From positions 1 through 64,000 of the forward strand of contig JAQFWX010000057.1 in the NCBI GenBank assembly GCA_027605045.1: DNA of 64,000 nucleotides, read 5' to 3'. A model generated the notes under the pieces. That model had not been told where the DNA came from. It searched no databases and was given only the letters and a program-made list of their open reading frames with translations. Shown here in pieces: positions 53,488-64,000 of this stretch. The stretch's first letter is position 1. Each line of letters starts with the position of its first letter. The stretch is from Phallus indusiatus. Its lineage: Eukaryota; Basidiomycota; Agaricomycetes; Phallales; Phallaceae. A program made the position numbers and the translations under genes.

Positions 53488-55977
53488 ATGCTTCGCAATG
53501 CAGCTCTACTGCCACGACATTATGGGAGACATGCTAGTCAATTATTCTCCCAAAGATTAGCTCGTTATTCTACCTCTACAGAACCCAACCGACCAATCGA
53601 GCTTGACCCTGCTTTGCAGGCATTGCTCCAAGATGCCGACAAATCCCTCAAAATCAAACGGTCAAAACGAGGTGATGGAAGAAATTTAAGCTCTCACAAA
53701 GAGTTAGAAATCGTGTCAAGAAAAGTAACAAAACGAGCCATTGATGATATTGATGAGACACTACTTGAGGCAGGAGAAGAAGATAGAGTATTTCCAAGGT
53801 CCGAAAGAAAATCCCCCGCTGCTTCCTTTGGGAGTAGACAAATCGGAACCGTTATTTTACCCTTTGAGATGCAGCAGTCTGTTCTAGCTTTGATATCAGG
53901 TAAGGTTTGTCGTGGTCATTGTCTATTTCACTTGCTCATATTTTTTTCAACCTTTCCAAGATTCAGAAAAACCACTGATTCATGTGGACGCGGACCGTCT
54001 GTTCAATACCTCTAAAACCGAAGAAACGGATGATAAAATGCCTTCAGCATGGGACCTTCATTACACACCAACGCGAAGCACTGAAGTACGGTCTACTTCT
54101 AAGATCTCCCATATCAAAGCGCGTTTGAACCGAATTCGCGATGGAACTGCCTTTGCGTCGGTTGTAATGCCGGCGCAATATGCCGTTATTCGAGCAGTTT
54201 TGGAACAGACCAAGAGACGGCTAGGTGACGAATGGGCTCGAAAGGTCAACCATGTAATTGAATGGGGGAGCGGAACAGGCGCTGCAATCTGGTGCGTTGA
54301 TATTTATTTTCAATGCCCAACATCCTGAGATTCTCTTTTTCAGGGCTGCACATCATACTTTCCAAAAATCCCGCGAGTTCCTTCCAGAAGAAGAGTCACA
54401 AACGCAGGACGCGGACAGAGATATACCACGGAACATTCAGCTACAGCAGTCAAGCCTAAAATCATACATAGCCATCGAAAAGCGGGACGGTCTCAATAAT
54501 ATCGCACGGAAGTTATTGAAGGATGTTCCCACTTCATCGTCCATATCCATCCAAAGAGATGATTTACTTTCCATGCCCTCTACCGGCGAAGAGACAATTG
54601 CGATAACGGCATTTCTACTTAGCACGATTCAAACTATTGGATCTAAGAAGGCTATGCTTCGAGAAATGTGGAACTCTGGGGCTAATCTCATGGTAGGCGT
54701 CCACCTTACTTTGCGGCAACGCTCTCCTCACTGACTCTTCTCAGGTTCTCATAGAAGATGCATCTGCCGACGGCTTTCGAGATATCACAGATGCTCGAGA
54801 CTTCCTTCTTCGTCTTGGAAATGAACAATCTGAAGTATCTGAGCTAACCAGCTCGAACTTAACCGCTACACATGGTGCCCATGTTGTCGCGCCTTGCCCC
54901 CACGACAAACCCTGCCCACTCGCGTTCCATCAAAAAATATCGTCCTCAAAACGTGCTTTCGAGATGACGTCTTCTCTTTCTTCAATGGCCCGATGCACGT
55001 TTATGCAGCGTCTACAACGACCATCTTTTGTCAGGCTTACTAAACATGCAAAGAGAGGCGAGGAAGATGTTGGATATTCTTATGTTGTTATCCGACGTGG
55101 CGACCGTGCTAGACCTCCGTTTGCCGTGGGTCAACTACAAGGGAGGGAAGGGGCTGTTGCTCGATGGGCTGAGGATGCGAGAAAGGCTAGAGAAGCAGAC
55201 CTAGACAAGACATGGGTGATGCACGAAAGCGACATCAGCCCTGTTTCTGCCATTCCTGTCAATGAACCTGCGGACGGAGCTGTTCTCGAAAACGTCGCTG
55301 AAGAGGAAGTTATGTCACAAAAGGCGCAAGAAGAGGAGGTTATCCCTGCCGATGAGCTGATCAAAGGAGATTTAGCCTCCGTATCTTCTTCGTTGGACCC
55401 CGACAATTTGTCATTACAGAACGATGATCTAGAGGCTACATTGAGAGAAGAGTCTTATTCGTGGCCTCGGATCAATTTCTCGCCATTAAAGCGAAATGGC
55501 CATGTCATTATTGATGCATGCATGCCAGAAGGTCAGTCAGAAACTACTTTTCGCGTTCTCAATATTCAATCCGTCTTTTATCACTTAGGCTCAATCATGA
55601 GAATGACCTTCCCACGCTCCCAAGGAAAACAGATCTACTACGACGCACGAAAATGCAGTTGGGGGGATATCTTTCCTCATGCTCCAAAGCACCAACCCAT
55701 CCCACGTTTCACCGGGCGGCCTGGAAAGATGGCTAAGGCCTTTTTGAAAGAAGCACTGAAAGAAGAGAGTGCTGAAGAGCGCGAAATGGCAAAGCTGTTG
55801 AGTCCCTTGAACGATGATGAAGCTCGTGGTAAAAAGATCAAGCGCGCGGCACAAGAGGATGCTAACGCAACTCGAGCCGGGTGGTCTGATGTTATAGGCC
55901 AGTTGAAAATAGAAGAAAAGAAGAGGCGACATGAACGGAGAAAGGTTAGAAATCAAAAAGAGGCTGATCTCGAATAG
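53488..55977 (+). CDS. RSM22: Rsm22/METTL17-type mitochondrial ribosome assembly protein
   Basis: Rsm22/METTL17 is a SAM-dependent methyltransferase-like factor of the mitochondrial small ribosomal subunit. The start at 53488 gives an Arg-rich, acid-poor N-terminus (MLRNAALLPRHYGRHASQLF) fitting a mitochondrial presequence. Motifs: SISHIKARLNRI...YAVIRAVLEQTKRRLGDEW, the SAM-binding VIEWGSGTGAAIW, MLREMWNSGA, VLIEDASADGF, and the cysteine pair HVVAPCPHDKPCPL, part of the iron-sulfur ligand set of the family, then YSYVVIRRG. After MPEG a 57-nt intron (55532-55588), a multiple of three without stop, is spliced to SIMRMTFPRSQGKQ and KCSWGD. The C-terminal ~70 residues are Lys/Glu-rich. Several introns are short and standard. 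Confidence 0.9.
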
Positions 55978-56288
55978 ACAAAGTTTTAATTGTCGCTATC
56001 GACGCACCCTTGTATCCTTATATATCGATGTACTAGTAATAACTACTCCCATGCTCAGCAGTTTTATGTTGGACTCGGTGCTTAAGCCCGAATTGCTCGA
56101 TGCCGCCGAAGGTGCAAGCTACTCGGTTCAGAGCCTGGGGGAGAAGCCAATTGGGGCACCAAGTTGAAACTAATTTTCATCGTCTTTGAGCTGATTTCGG
56201 TGAATAACAATTAATTCTGCTTTTCTATAGATATTCTAACAAATAGTGGCGTAGCGGTTACGAGGAACATCTAAATATCTAGAATAAA
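55978..56288. other. convergent 3' region
   Basis: About 310 bases between RSM22 and the UGT gene end. No feature seen beyond AT-rich sequence. Confidence 0.35.
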
Positions 56289-58374
56289 TTATTGGGGAAC
56301 AAATTTATTTAGGAATTCACGAAGTTCTTTTCGTGCATCTCCATCCTCCTTCCACGCCGAGCTCACTTTCCTCTGCAACGCATGAATGTTTTCCCTCTTC
56401 TGAATACCATCTATTCCCCACGCTTTAGACAGAACTGATCGGAATTCTTCCTCGGCAGCTTCGGGGGTTCCAGTGGGTTTAATGCCACGACAAAGTGGAC
56501 GAAGCCCGTCATTCACTCGTGTTTCGAAAAGCTCGTATGCGATATTCAAAGACGTGCTGATATATGCGGCATTGACCTGTTGGTCTGCAGCAAGAGGCCA
56601 TGCAATCCTTTACCAAAAGAAATATGTATGAAAAGATGCGCATTACTAAGGGTAAAACATTGGACTTACAAAGGAACACCATGCGCTACTGCTTCGGTAA
56701 TGCTGTTATTGCCACAATGTGTCATGAAAAACCCTGTGGCTCGGTGTCCCAAGATCACATGCTGCGGAGCCCAAGGTGTAACAACTGCAAGTTGAGAAGC
56801 CTTAAACTTCTCCTGCAGGTAAGAAGGCATTTCAATTCTGGGATTGAGAGATAGAATCTAGTACGAAACACTTAGTAAAGTATATCTGAAACAAATCATG
56901 AAATGGTATGTACCAAGGGAATCTTCATATCTAGTACTATATCAAGCATTTTCCATACAGTTTCACCCACCGGCCAGAAGACCGTACCGAAGGAAATCTT
57001 GATAAAAATTTAGCAAATGAATCTTTAGCGTTCAACGTGGACATACATAAAGAAGAGAATAATCTCCATGCGACTTTTGAGTGTTTTCAAGGAGAGCTTT
57101 TATTTCAGCCCCGTTTGGAGATCCGTTTAATTCTTTTTCTTGAGAGTGCGATAACTGCTTGTCGGCAGATCCCTCATCAGGTAGGAACGGTCCGACGAAG
57201 TAGACAGGTCGAGGAGCGAACCATGTTCTGTAAGCAGCGCAGATTTTCGGTTCATATGATACATTTCCCAGTGATACAACACCGTCGCATTCTTGGAAGG
57301 CTCTATTTGGGATTAGTCGTCTGATGCATATATTTATGGTAATCATGAAAAACTATTACATACTTGTAACCAGCTGCGAAGACAACTTCATTAGAAAATG
57401 CCAATGTATGCGGCTAAACAGAAAATCAAGGTTTAATCTTTGAGTGTGTCTCCTGGGATGATCTGATATGCTTACATCTATGTTATGCGAATTAAACTCA
57501 TAATCGTACATGGGTGGCAGTCCAGGGAGTTCTACCACCTCTCCAGCGTGTGGTTGGTATAACTAAAAAGGTTCACATTTTAGTAAATGGACAAAACAAA
57601 ACGTCGAAAGCCGGTAGCTTACCTCGCCTAAAATGTTATAGTATGACTCTCCTGTTTCTTTGGCGAGTTTTTCAGCCTTCAGGAGAGGTTCATTTCCCAA
57701 ACCGCCCAGCGATTGTGGTCCAAAGTAACGTAACATCGCATTGAGAGAAGCAGTATTCCATGCTAAAACTGGGACCTTGCTTCCACTAACTTTGCGAATC
57801 CCTTTTAGTATGTCATATAAGAAAGGCTAGACTAGAATTAATTATTATTTCGATAATGGACTTCAAAACTCACATCGAGGAGAATAACATCCGGTCGGGT
57901 GACAGCTGGAATAACCTGTCCTGTGTTGCAAGACACTGGTTTTTCCTCGTATAAATTGGGATAAAGGTTATTAAATATTTCAGTAAATGATCGGAAGGTT
58001 TCTATAAGACCCGTGGCATTAACGTCCCCCAATTGCAAAAGTCTATGTTCTTAATTAGTATAATATACGATATGATAAACAAAACAGCTTGACCTGATAT
58101 GGTCCTTCAGTTCCTTTTCTTCTTTGGTAAAATATCTATCCATCTCGTTTTCTAACTTGGCTTTGAAGTCACCAGCCGTTGTGAATGTTATGATAATGTC
58201 TGGTCGCTCGTGAACCAGCTTGGTGGCCAAGGCAACAAAAGGTCTAAGGTGTCCTAGCCAGCCGGGGCTTGAGTCAACGGATTGAACAGATTACAGGCAA
58301 AAAAACTTACCCCATGCCGGAGCAGCAACGAAAAGGACGTGTCTGAATGACGACAACTTGGGCATATTGTTCAT
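56289..58374 (-). CDS. UDP-glycosyltransferase, family 1 (GT1)
   Basis: Transfers a sugar from a UDP-sugar to a small acceptor, probably a lipid or secondary metabolite. The start is ATG at 58374 ([22 protein letters not shown]), where the glycine-histidine [13 protein letters not shown] motif supplies the acceptor-side catalytic His after a short intron. Many short introns separate the N-terminal half. The C-terminal sugar-nucleotide signature reads [48 protein letters not shown], with the HCGxNS core and Asp-Gln pair that fix the UDP-sugar. About 490-510 residues. No membrane segment is evident, unlike animal UGTs. The acceptor cannot be told from sequence. The next gene on the right is more than 3 kb away. 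Confidence 0.88.
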
Positions 58375-59326
58375 ACTAGGTTTTGTATAGAGGGGTTACG
58401 GTGGAAAGGATCTGTAGTTAGGATAACAAAGATCAAAGGCTGGCTTTATATACATAACGACCTAAAAAAAGCAGTGATATCAGTGAGCGGCAATGTTGCT
58501 TTAGTGAACGCGCGATATTGTTAGTAATGCGAATCCGATGGCTTTGCTTGCACCTTCTATGCGTCCTATCAACAAGGAAATCTCCAAGCATGGCCTAGGC
58601 ACCGTCTTCAATGATAGAATGGCGTTGTCGTTTCCCTAATAGGACAATTTCTAACACTCTGACTTGCTATTGGACGAGTGCAACAGAGACTCCTTCCAAA
58701 GGAAGCCGCCGGCTAAAACTTGATTATTAACACATCATATACGTATGTGTGTCTTTTGAATAAAAACCCGGCTGGTGACGGAGTATTTGAGTACTATCTT
58801 CAAATCACAGCCCAGCTTGTTGTTTATGTTGTTGAGTGAATGATAAAGCAGTTGATGATGCTGACTCAGTCGCCCGCCGTATTGCCGTAGTAATTCATTT
58901 GGAGCGAGCCTCGACGTGTTGAAAGCGTAATTGGACAGCTTTAAAGCGTTCAATTATTTGTCAGCTCCAACTTTTGATCAGTCATAAGGCGGAACGCTGA
59001 ACTTGGCAAAAAGTCCATACTTTATTGAAATGTGCCCCAAAGGAATTGGGCCCAAACCGAAGGTGTTCACTGTTGTCGGCTCGGAAAGCGGGATGCACCG
59101 ATGTTGTTCCGTTTCCGTCTTGAGGCTTATGATCAGCGTCAGGAACTTGGACTAATGGGGATGCTCGTCAGTTACTAAATTGTGATATATCGCAGTGTAA
59201 CGATGAGTATAACGGGCAATATTTTGGGCTTAAGTACATATTTACAGTAATTATCGTCCGTTTAAAATCGGAGGCAGTTAAATGGGACTGGCAGACCAAC
59301 AATACAGTGACGTGCAAAACCGTACA
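58375..59326. other. UGT promoter and gene-poor spacer
   Basis: About 950 bases with no convincing frame. Candidate left boundary of the mobile region is at its right end, where CACTGTGGAAAATA begins at 59327. Confidence 0.4.
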
Positions 59327-59343
59327 CACTGTGGAAAATATCC

Positions 59344-59683
59344 CCACTGAGTACCACTGAGATCCAATGGTGCATTAGTGGTCATAACCACTCATGCTCA
59401 GTGGTAAGTCAGTGGTCCCACCACTGAAAATCAGCGGAACTTCCGCCGTTTCCATGGTAAAAACCACTGACACTTAGTGGCAATCAGTGGGGAGACGCCA
59501 CTCAAAGTTAGTGGCAATTATCAGTGGGTCTCGCCGCTGATTATCAGAGGTCAATTCAGCGGTAAAACCATGGAATTTGAGTGGCTCGGCCAGTGGGAAA
59601 ATCCACTAAAATTCAGTAGGATTGACGTCGTATCACTAAATTTCAGTGGAATTGAGTAGTGTCTTACCACTGAAAACAAGTGG
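59344..59683. repeat. array of 17-bp imperfect palindromes, period ~34 bp
   Basis: Ten units of pattern CCACTGA-NNN-TCAGTGG start at 59354, 59388, 59421, 59464, 59498, 59534, 59568, 59603, 59633 and 59667, spacing 30-43 (mean ~35). Most units also carry a second TCAGTGG/TTAGTGG about ten bases later, so each period has one CCACTGA and two inverse copies. Arms are imperfect (e.g. CCGCTGATTATCAGAGG), as in an ageing array. A partial copy CCACTGA sits at 59344. It could be subterminal repeats of the neighbouring transposon, bound by its accessory protein. Confidence 0.85.
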
Positions 59684-61530
59684 TATTTAGTGGATTTAGT
59701 TACTACTGTATTTCTTCTAATCCACTGATTACTTTCGTTCATTTTTAGTTGTTTTTAATGATTTTTATTAAAAAAAACTATGTAATTTAATTATTACTGA
59801 TTAAAATACGTCTACGGACTTAAAATAAGAGAAAAAATGTGAATGCTATCCAAATGCCGATCCAGCGATTGCCTCATTGTAACCCTACGCGAACAATTCA
59901 GCGGCTGATAAGAGAAAAGAAAGTTTCTCACCAGCTGTAGAGCTCAGTAAACAGCCTGTTAACTAAACCTAGCGGTCATCTAGCTGTAGTGTCGCAGACG
60001 CATACCATGGCAACCCAGAGTAAAAATTCCCAAATTCGGTGACAGTAATTATAACCTTGCATGGTGAATTTAATCGACATCAAAAATCTTGAAAAAAAAA
60101 ACTCGCCAGTTGTAGACCTTGTAAACAGACCATGAACGAAACATGAATGAAACCTAGTTGGCATCAGATTGTAGTATCATGGACACATACATGGAGACTC
60201 ACCAGGCTATGTCATGTACCCAAAGTACACTATCCACCCGAAGGAACGCCAATCGATATTTTGACGGTTCACCGGAAAAAACTATCGTTAGAAAGAAGGA
60301 AGAAAAACTACAGTTCATTGGGATCACATACCAGTTTGTAACCCCTTCGCAATCCAGAAATCCCACAAGGTCGCGGCTGCACCGGAAGATACGAACCATG
60401 AAAAATACGGTTAGTAGTTTTACGTCACAGACATGATTGATTGACTCACCCTGAGAACATAGCCCATCCAAAGGAAGTGCCGATGCAACGAAATGAAACG
60501 GAGGAATATATGCGATAAAATTAAATGATCTATCAGTGTATGCGTCATACTGATGTTTTATTTCACATACCTGGTAAGACCTGAATTGGTAGTATTAATA
60601 TTCGTCCGCAACATAGAATAGTGCCCAGAACGCGATGTGCGAGGGCCCCCTAATTCGAGATCTTGAGTTTCAATACTTAGAAGACAACGTGGATGGGCTG
60701 TTTTATCAGTGTATGCGTCTTGATGATGGTATTTTTCACTCAACTTATGAAAAAACGACCAAACTGCCGGCGTTCACATGTGATTGCAAGTTAGACCAAT
60801 CACCGTGGGTTCAGAAATGTTAAATGATCGCGAGAAATCGGGCATATCATATGGATGGATGGACAGAAACTGAGGATGCGATGTAAACGGGAGAAGAAAA
60901 AAACGAGGGATGGTGTTGGGATGAGGAGAAGAGTGAGCGTGTCCTGCTGTTAATTCAAACTCCGCTCACCGCCGCATGCGAACGGTCACGTGTCACATGT
61001 GTCACGCGTTGAGACACGTCACTGGCTCACCCAAAAAGTCGTGTAAGCAACGCACAGGCAGCCATTTAACTTCATGCCGAACCTTTTCTACCTCCTTGTG
61101 TTGCAATCTGGGGTCAGTTGGGACACTTGGAAGGGTTCAACCATTTGGTTGGATTATGGAAGGTTCGGTTGAGAGTACAAGGCACCGGTGGTGGCAAGAT
61201 GTGGCGGCAGGAAGAGTTTGGTAAGTTCTACCATATAGATAACAATTCTTCTCTGCATTTTAACCAGATTTTAGACGTTTTCTCTTTTTTTCCATTTGTG
61301 TATCCTGATTCCTGAGAATCCTGAGAGAGGACAAATTGCACACCTGCGCGCACGCCGGCGGTTCCTCAAACCAATGAACTACAATTTTGAGGACAGGTCG
61401 CTGATAAGGCTTGGTCTGCCGGTTGGATTTTTGTGGGGGTTTTCTGTAACATTGGACATGTTTTATCACAAATCAAATGAAAACTTACAAACTACAATGC
61501 AGTACCAGTTTTTATGTTCGTTAAGCATGA
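59684..61530. other. interior of mobile region with degenerate direct repeats
   Basis: Between the palindromic array and the transposase. A segment at about 59936-60010 recurs in diverged form at about 60102-60194 (shared blocks: CTC.CCAG.TGTAGA, TAAACAG, AAACCTAG, GTAGT.TC). A second pair shares ATCAGTGTATGCGTC at about 60530-60546 and 60706-60722. No supported gene. Confidence 0.5.
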
Positions 61531-63760
61531 CTAGTCTACATTTTCCTCAATAAACACAGGGCGGACCCATTGGTTACTACGGTCCACGATGCCCCAACGG
61601 TTTCCGTCACCTACTTTAACCCGCCCAATCGCACAGCTAATCGCTGTTAACTCGATAACGGTGAGTGATGTGGCCATTTTGGTATATGTGACTGGCTTGG
61701 TAGTGGCATCCAAGCCAGTAGTAATGCAATTTCGTACGACAGCGAATAGTTTGCGCAACTGAGAACCTTCTAGAGAGTGATCTTCGGGTAGTTCCCAGGA
61801 AAAGATATGCTCGAGTTGGGCGTAAAAACATTTGAGTTCGAAGTCAGGAGGTTCGTTCCGTCTGTGTGCTTTCTTATCAACATATAAGTCATACTATGTG
61901 AATATTTGTTAATACAGAACAAAACTTTTTCATGCTTGCTACTCACTCTAACGAAAGATTGGTCGCGACCAATTGAGTTGGTAGTTGAGTTGTTGATTTG
62001 GTACGTATCCAGTCTCCATCTTTCACGCGGACTTTGGACCACGATTCCATGCTCTCTGGAACTAGTTTCAACATATCATCCAGATTTTCACCAAATTGGG
62101 TAGCCAGATGCGCAGCGATTTTGCGTCGTGTTAAAGGTTCTACTCTAAAGTTTGGTCTGCATGGCTTGCGAAGGATCGTCAGAGGATCTATGATTAGAAA
62201 GATAACAAAAATGAGAAAACAAACAAAAACATGTGAATTAGCTTACATTCAGGGTATATACACTCTCGTGATGAACATTCTTGCGCTTGCGCTCGTAAAA
62301 GGAGGTCTTTTGTTAAGTTAAACTTTACAGCTATTTGGTTAAGTTGTGCACGTGCAACCATACGGTTCGCAATTTGTTCATATGGAAACCGGCGTGATTT
62401 AACTTGGGAAACCAAATGCCCGCAATACCTCTCCATTGCAAACATCCAGTGAAGCCATATTGGTCCATTGGTTCGAATATCATTAGGGATATGCAGAAGT
62501 GTATGAATGCATGATGTGCATGCAGGCAATCTCTCCAACTTTCGCTGGTAGTATAACCCAGAATGACATGAAATCAGTATATCATCAGGGATTAACAAAT
62601 ATACTTCTCATAATTCTTAACCCAAGTAACAATTGATTCTTCCAGCATGTCAATTTCGTCATCTGTAAGTGAGAACTGTAGACACCGTTGGATTATTCCG
62701 GTGAGGGATATTGCATGGTCATAAAACTTTGCTGGGAGACGACCCTCCAATAAATATTGCATCATAAATTGAAACCAAAACGACCAAGATTCGGCAATGA
62801 AAAGCCCTTGGTTTGAAGCGATGTCTGGCAGTTTACGACAAAAAAAGGACGGGATCGTCTTGCTGGAAAGTTCAGTCTCCTTGCCTATTATTTCCCATAT
62901 GTTTTTGGGAATCCAATAATCTTCGTCATCACTATCGGGGAACGTGATAGCACCCATCCACATATTTATGAGCATTGGAATTATGTTTTCGTACATGAGA
63001 TGCATAAAATCATGCGGGCAGCTCAAGGCTCGATCGGAGGCAGGGAGGTCAACTAAAATTGATTCGCCAGTAATGCCTTGTGTTTTTGCACGGCGATCTC
63101 GTTCTTGTTTGCTTGGAGCCGCCTGAATATATGCCAGTGATTCCTTCATATTTCTGTGAGTTCGCAGAGGCAGATCGCAAGGATCCCAGTCAGGGGCAGG
63201 GTATGTGGGATTAAGTGTCAGAGCCCCAGGGGGTGGTCGTAATGGATAATAATAAATTTTGTGGGATACATCCCGACATCCCTGTAGCCTGCACGCTCGG
63301 CATGGAGAAAAGGCATTTGGACCTTTGATATACTGGTTGGCCTTGAAACCTTGCATGTCAGCGATTTTGGTAACGAGATATGCACGTAAAAGAAATTTTT
63401 CCTCCTTTTTCGGGTGGTAAGTTGGGATACCATGAGCCAAGACAACCATTTCATCACGAAAAGGTGTCAGAAACGAGTTGTGGTCCTTTGGTTGATGAGG
63501 ACCAGGAATCAGCATAAGTGGGATGAGGTGCATGAGATGCGTTCTGACTTCAGGGGGAAGTGAGTAGTTGATTAAGATGAATGGCCACATTGATTTTGTG
63601 CCCTTCTTGAATACTTTGACACCATCGCCCATGAGCCCAAGGCACAAATCTGTATCAGCATCAAAATACTTGAATCTTTGTTTAACTCCATCAATTATGA
63701 CATGAGTCATTGTCAGCTCTCGGAAATACGATCCATCGAAAATATCGCTGCTGGCACCAT
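61531..63760 (-). CDS. tnp2-type transposase (Plavaka/CACTA superfamily), 5'-truncated
   Basis: The frame runs from 63760 leftward, DGASSDIFDGSYFREL, into MTHVIIDGVKQRFKYFDADTD (ATG at 63710 is internal), then LGLMGDGVKVFKKG with an Asp in the catalytic position, PFILINYSLPPEVRTHLMHL, LMLIPGPHQPKDHNSFL, PNAFSPCRACRLQGC (zinc ligands), and SCPHDFMHLMYENIIP. Further exons carry IHTLLHIPNDIRTNGPIWLHW-MFAMERYCG and SRRFPYE (about 62540-62370), LVPESMESWSKVRVKDGDWIRT, and a C-terminal ATSLTVIELTAISCAIGRVKVGDGNRWGIVDRSNQW. The order matches fungal tnp2 transposases. The exon junction near 62598 could not be resolved and may be degenerate. The natural N-terminus is missing because an LTR-like sequence starts at 63762. 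Confidence 0.85.
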
Positions 63761-63761
63761 C

Positions 63762-64000
63762 TGTTAGGGCGACTCAGGGCACACACCTAGAGGAGGGAAA
63801 ACCTAAGATCTATTGAGGGGCAGCGACTAACTACTCACCTAGAGGAGGGAAAACCTAAGAGAACAAGCTTAGGTATCCCCCTCTAGGGAAAACGCATATA
63901 AGTACAGGATACGAAGCGCTCGACTGATCCCCATGGGATCCGAGGAGATACAGACAGAAATCGAGGAAAATCGAAGAGATCGAAAAATCGAGAAAACGAT
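63762..64000 (+). mobile_element. LTR-like sequence, 5' part, running off the window
   Basis: Starts TGTTAGGG directly where the transposase frame is cut. Contains two copies of a 25-bp direct repeat (63784-63808 and 63836-63860), an inverted near-match at 63868-63887, and a TATA-like CATATAAG at about 63894. TG start, TATA box and promoter-like interior fit the left LTR of a retrotransposon. Second LTR, primer site and genes lie outside the window. Confidence 0.6.
63784..63860. repeat. 25-bp direct repeat pair in LTR-like sequence
   Basis: CACCTAGAGGAGGGAAAACC then TAAGA occurs twice 52 bases apart, identical over 25 bases. The inverse order CTTAGG...CCTCTAGG follows at 63868-63887. Could be enhancer-like repeats of the LTR. 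Confidence 0.75.

Larger units (their letters stand above)
59327..63761 (-). mobile_element. Plavaka/CACTA-like (tnp2) DNA transposon, left part of element, interrupted at the right
   Basis: The transposase at 61531-63760 has tnp2-type motifs. To its left, 59344-59683 is an array of short palindromes that may be the subterminal repeats of the element, and CACTGTGGAAAATA at 59327 could be its terminus. The element is cut at ~63762 by an LTR-like sequence. Left boundary and membership of the array are inference; no terminal repeat partner is visible because the right end is missing. Confidence 0.5.

Noticed and set aside
59344..59683. CRISPR-like array (about 17-bp repeat, about 17-bp spacer)
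   Set aside because: Repeats are degenerate palindromes, spacers contain further copies of the motif, the genome is eukaryotic and no cas gene is present.

Overview
The window reads as nuclear DNA of a filamentous basidiomycete, most likely an agaricomycete mushroom-former. The signs are compact genes broken by many 45-65 nt introns, agaricomycete-type families (a CBM19-like secreted protein, paired GMC oxidoreductases, PacC with the fungal zinc-finger signature, PA28 proteasome activator) and a Plavaka/CACTA-like (tnp2) transposase. I see no organellar, bacterial, rRNA or tRNA genes. Gene models were spliced by eye from GT-AG signals and reading-frame continuity.

Left part (0.3-24 kb): a small conserved protein, a dual-specificity phosphatase fold that has lost its catalytic cysteine, TFIID subunit TAF1, the pH regulator PacC/Rim101 with a cluster of its own binding sites upstream, the ribosome-assembly WD40 protein Rrb1, a 1615-residue proline/serine-rich protein carrying a very long charged helix, a small secreted CBM19-like protein, and a serine-rich hypothetical protein.

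Middle part (25-45 kb): a tandem pair of membrane-anchored GMC oxidoreductases (the second has a frame break near its end), an acidic hypothetical protein, a Nop6-like RRM protein, a large Ser/Pro-rich protein with a conserved C-terminal domain, a PA28 proteasome activator whose activation loop is encoded by three consecutive microexons, and a type II membrane SGNH/PC-esterase-like protein. About 3 kb with no convincing gene follows.

Right part (45-58.4 kb): a cytosolic GH85 endo-beta-N-acetylglucosaminidase, a SWI/SNF BAF60-type subunit, Iwr1, an Hst3/4-type sirtuin, the mitochondrial Rsm22 protein and a UDP-glycosyltransferase. IWR1 and the sirtuin/RSM22 pair use very short divergent promoters.

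Right end (59.3-64 kb): mobile DNA. An array of ten 17-bp imperfect palindromes repeating every ~34 bp lies beside a tnp2-type transposase. The transposase is cut at its N-terminal side by what looks like an LTR running off the window. The palindromic array may be the subterminal repeat region of the transposon. This array, the PacC-site cluster and the PA28 microexons are the observations most worth following up. Single-base frame breaks in several otherwise conserved genes (TAF1, PacC, GMC2, the SGNH protein) suggest assembly indels, so pseudogene calls here need care.
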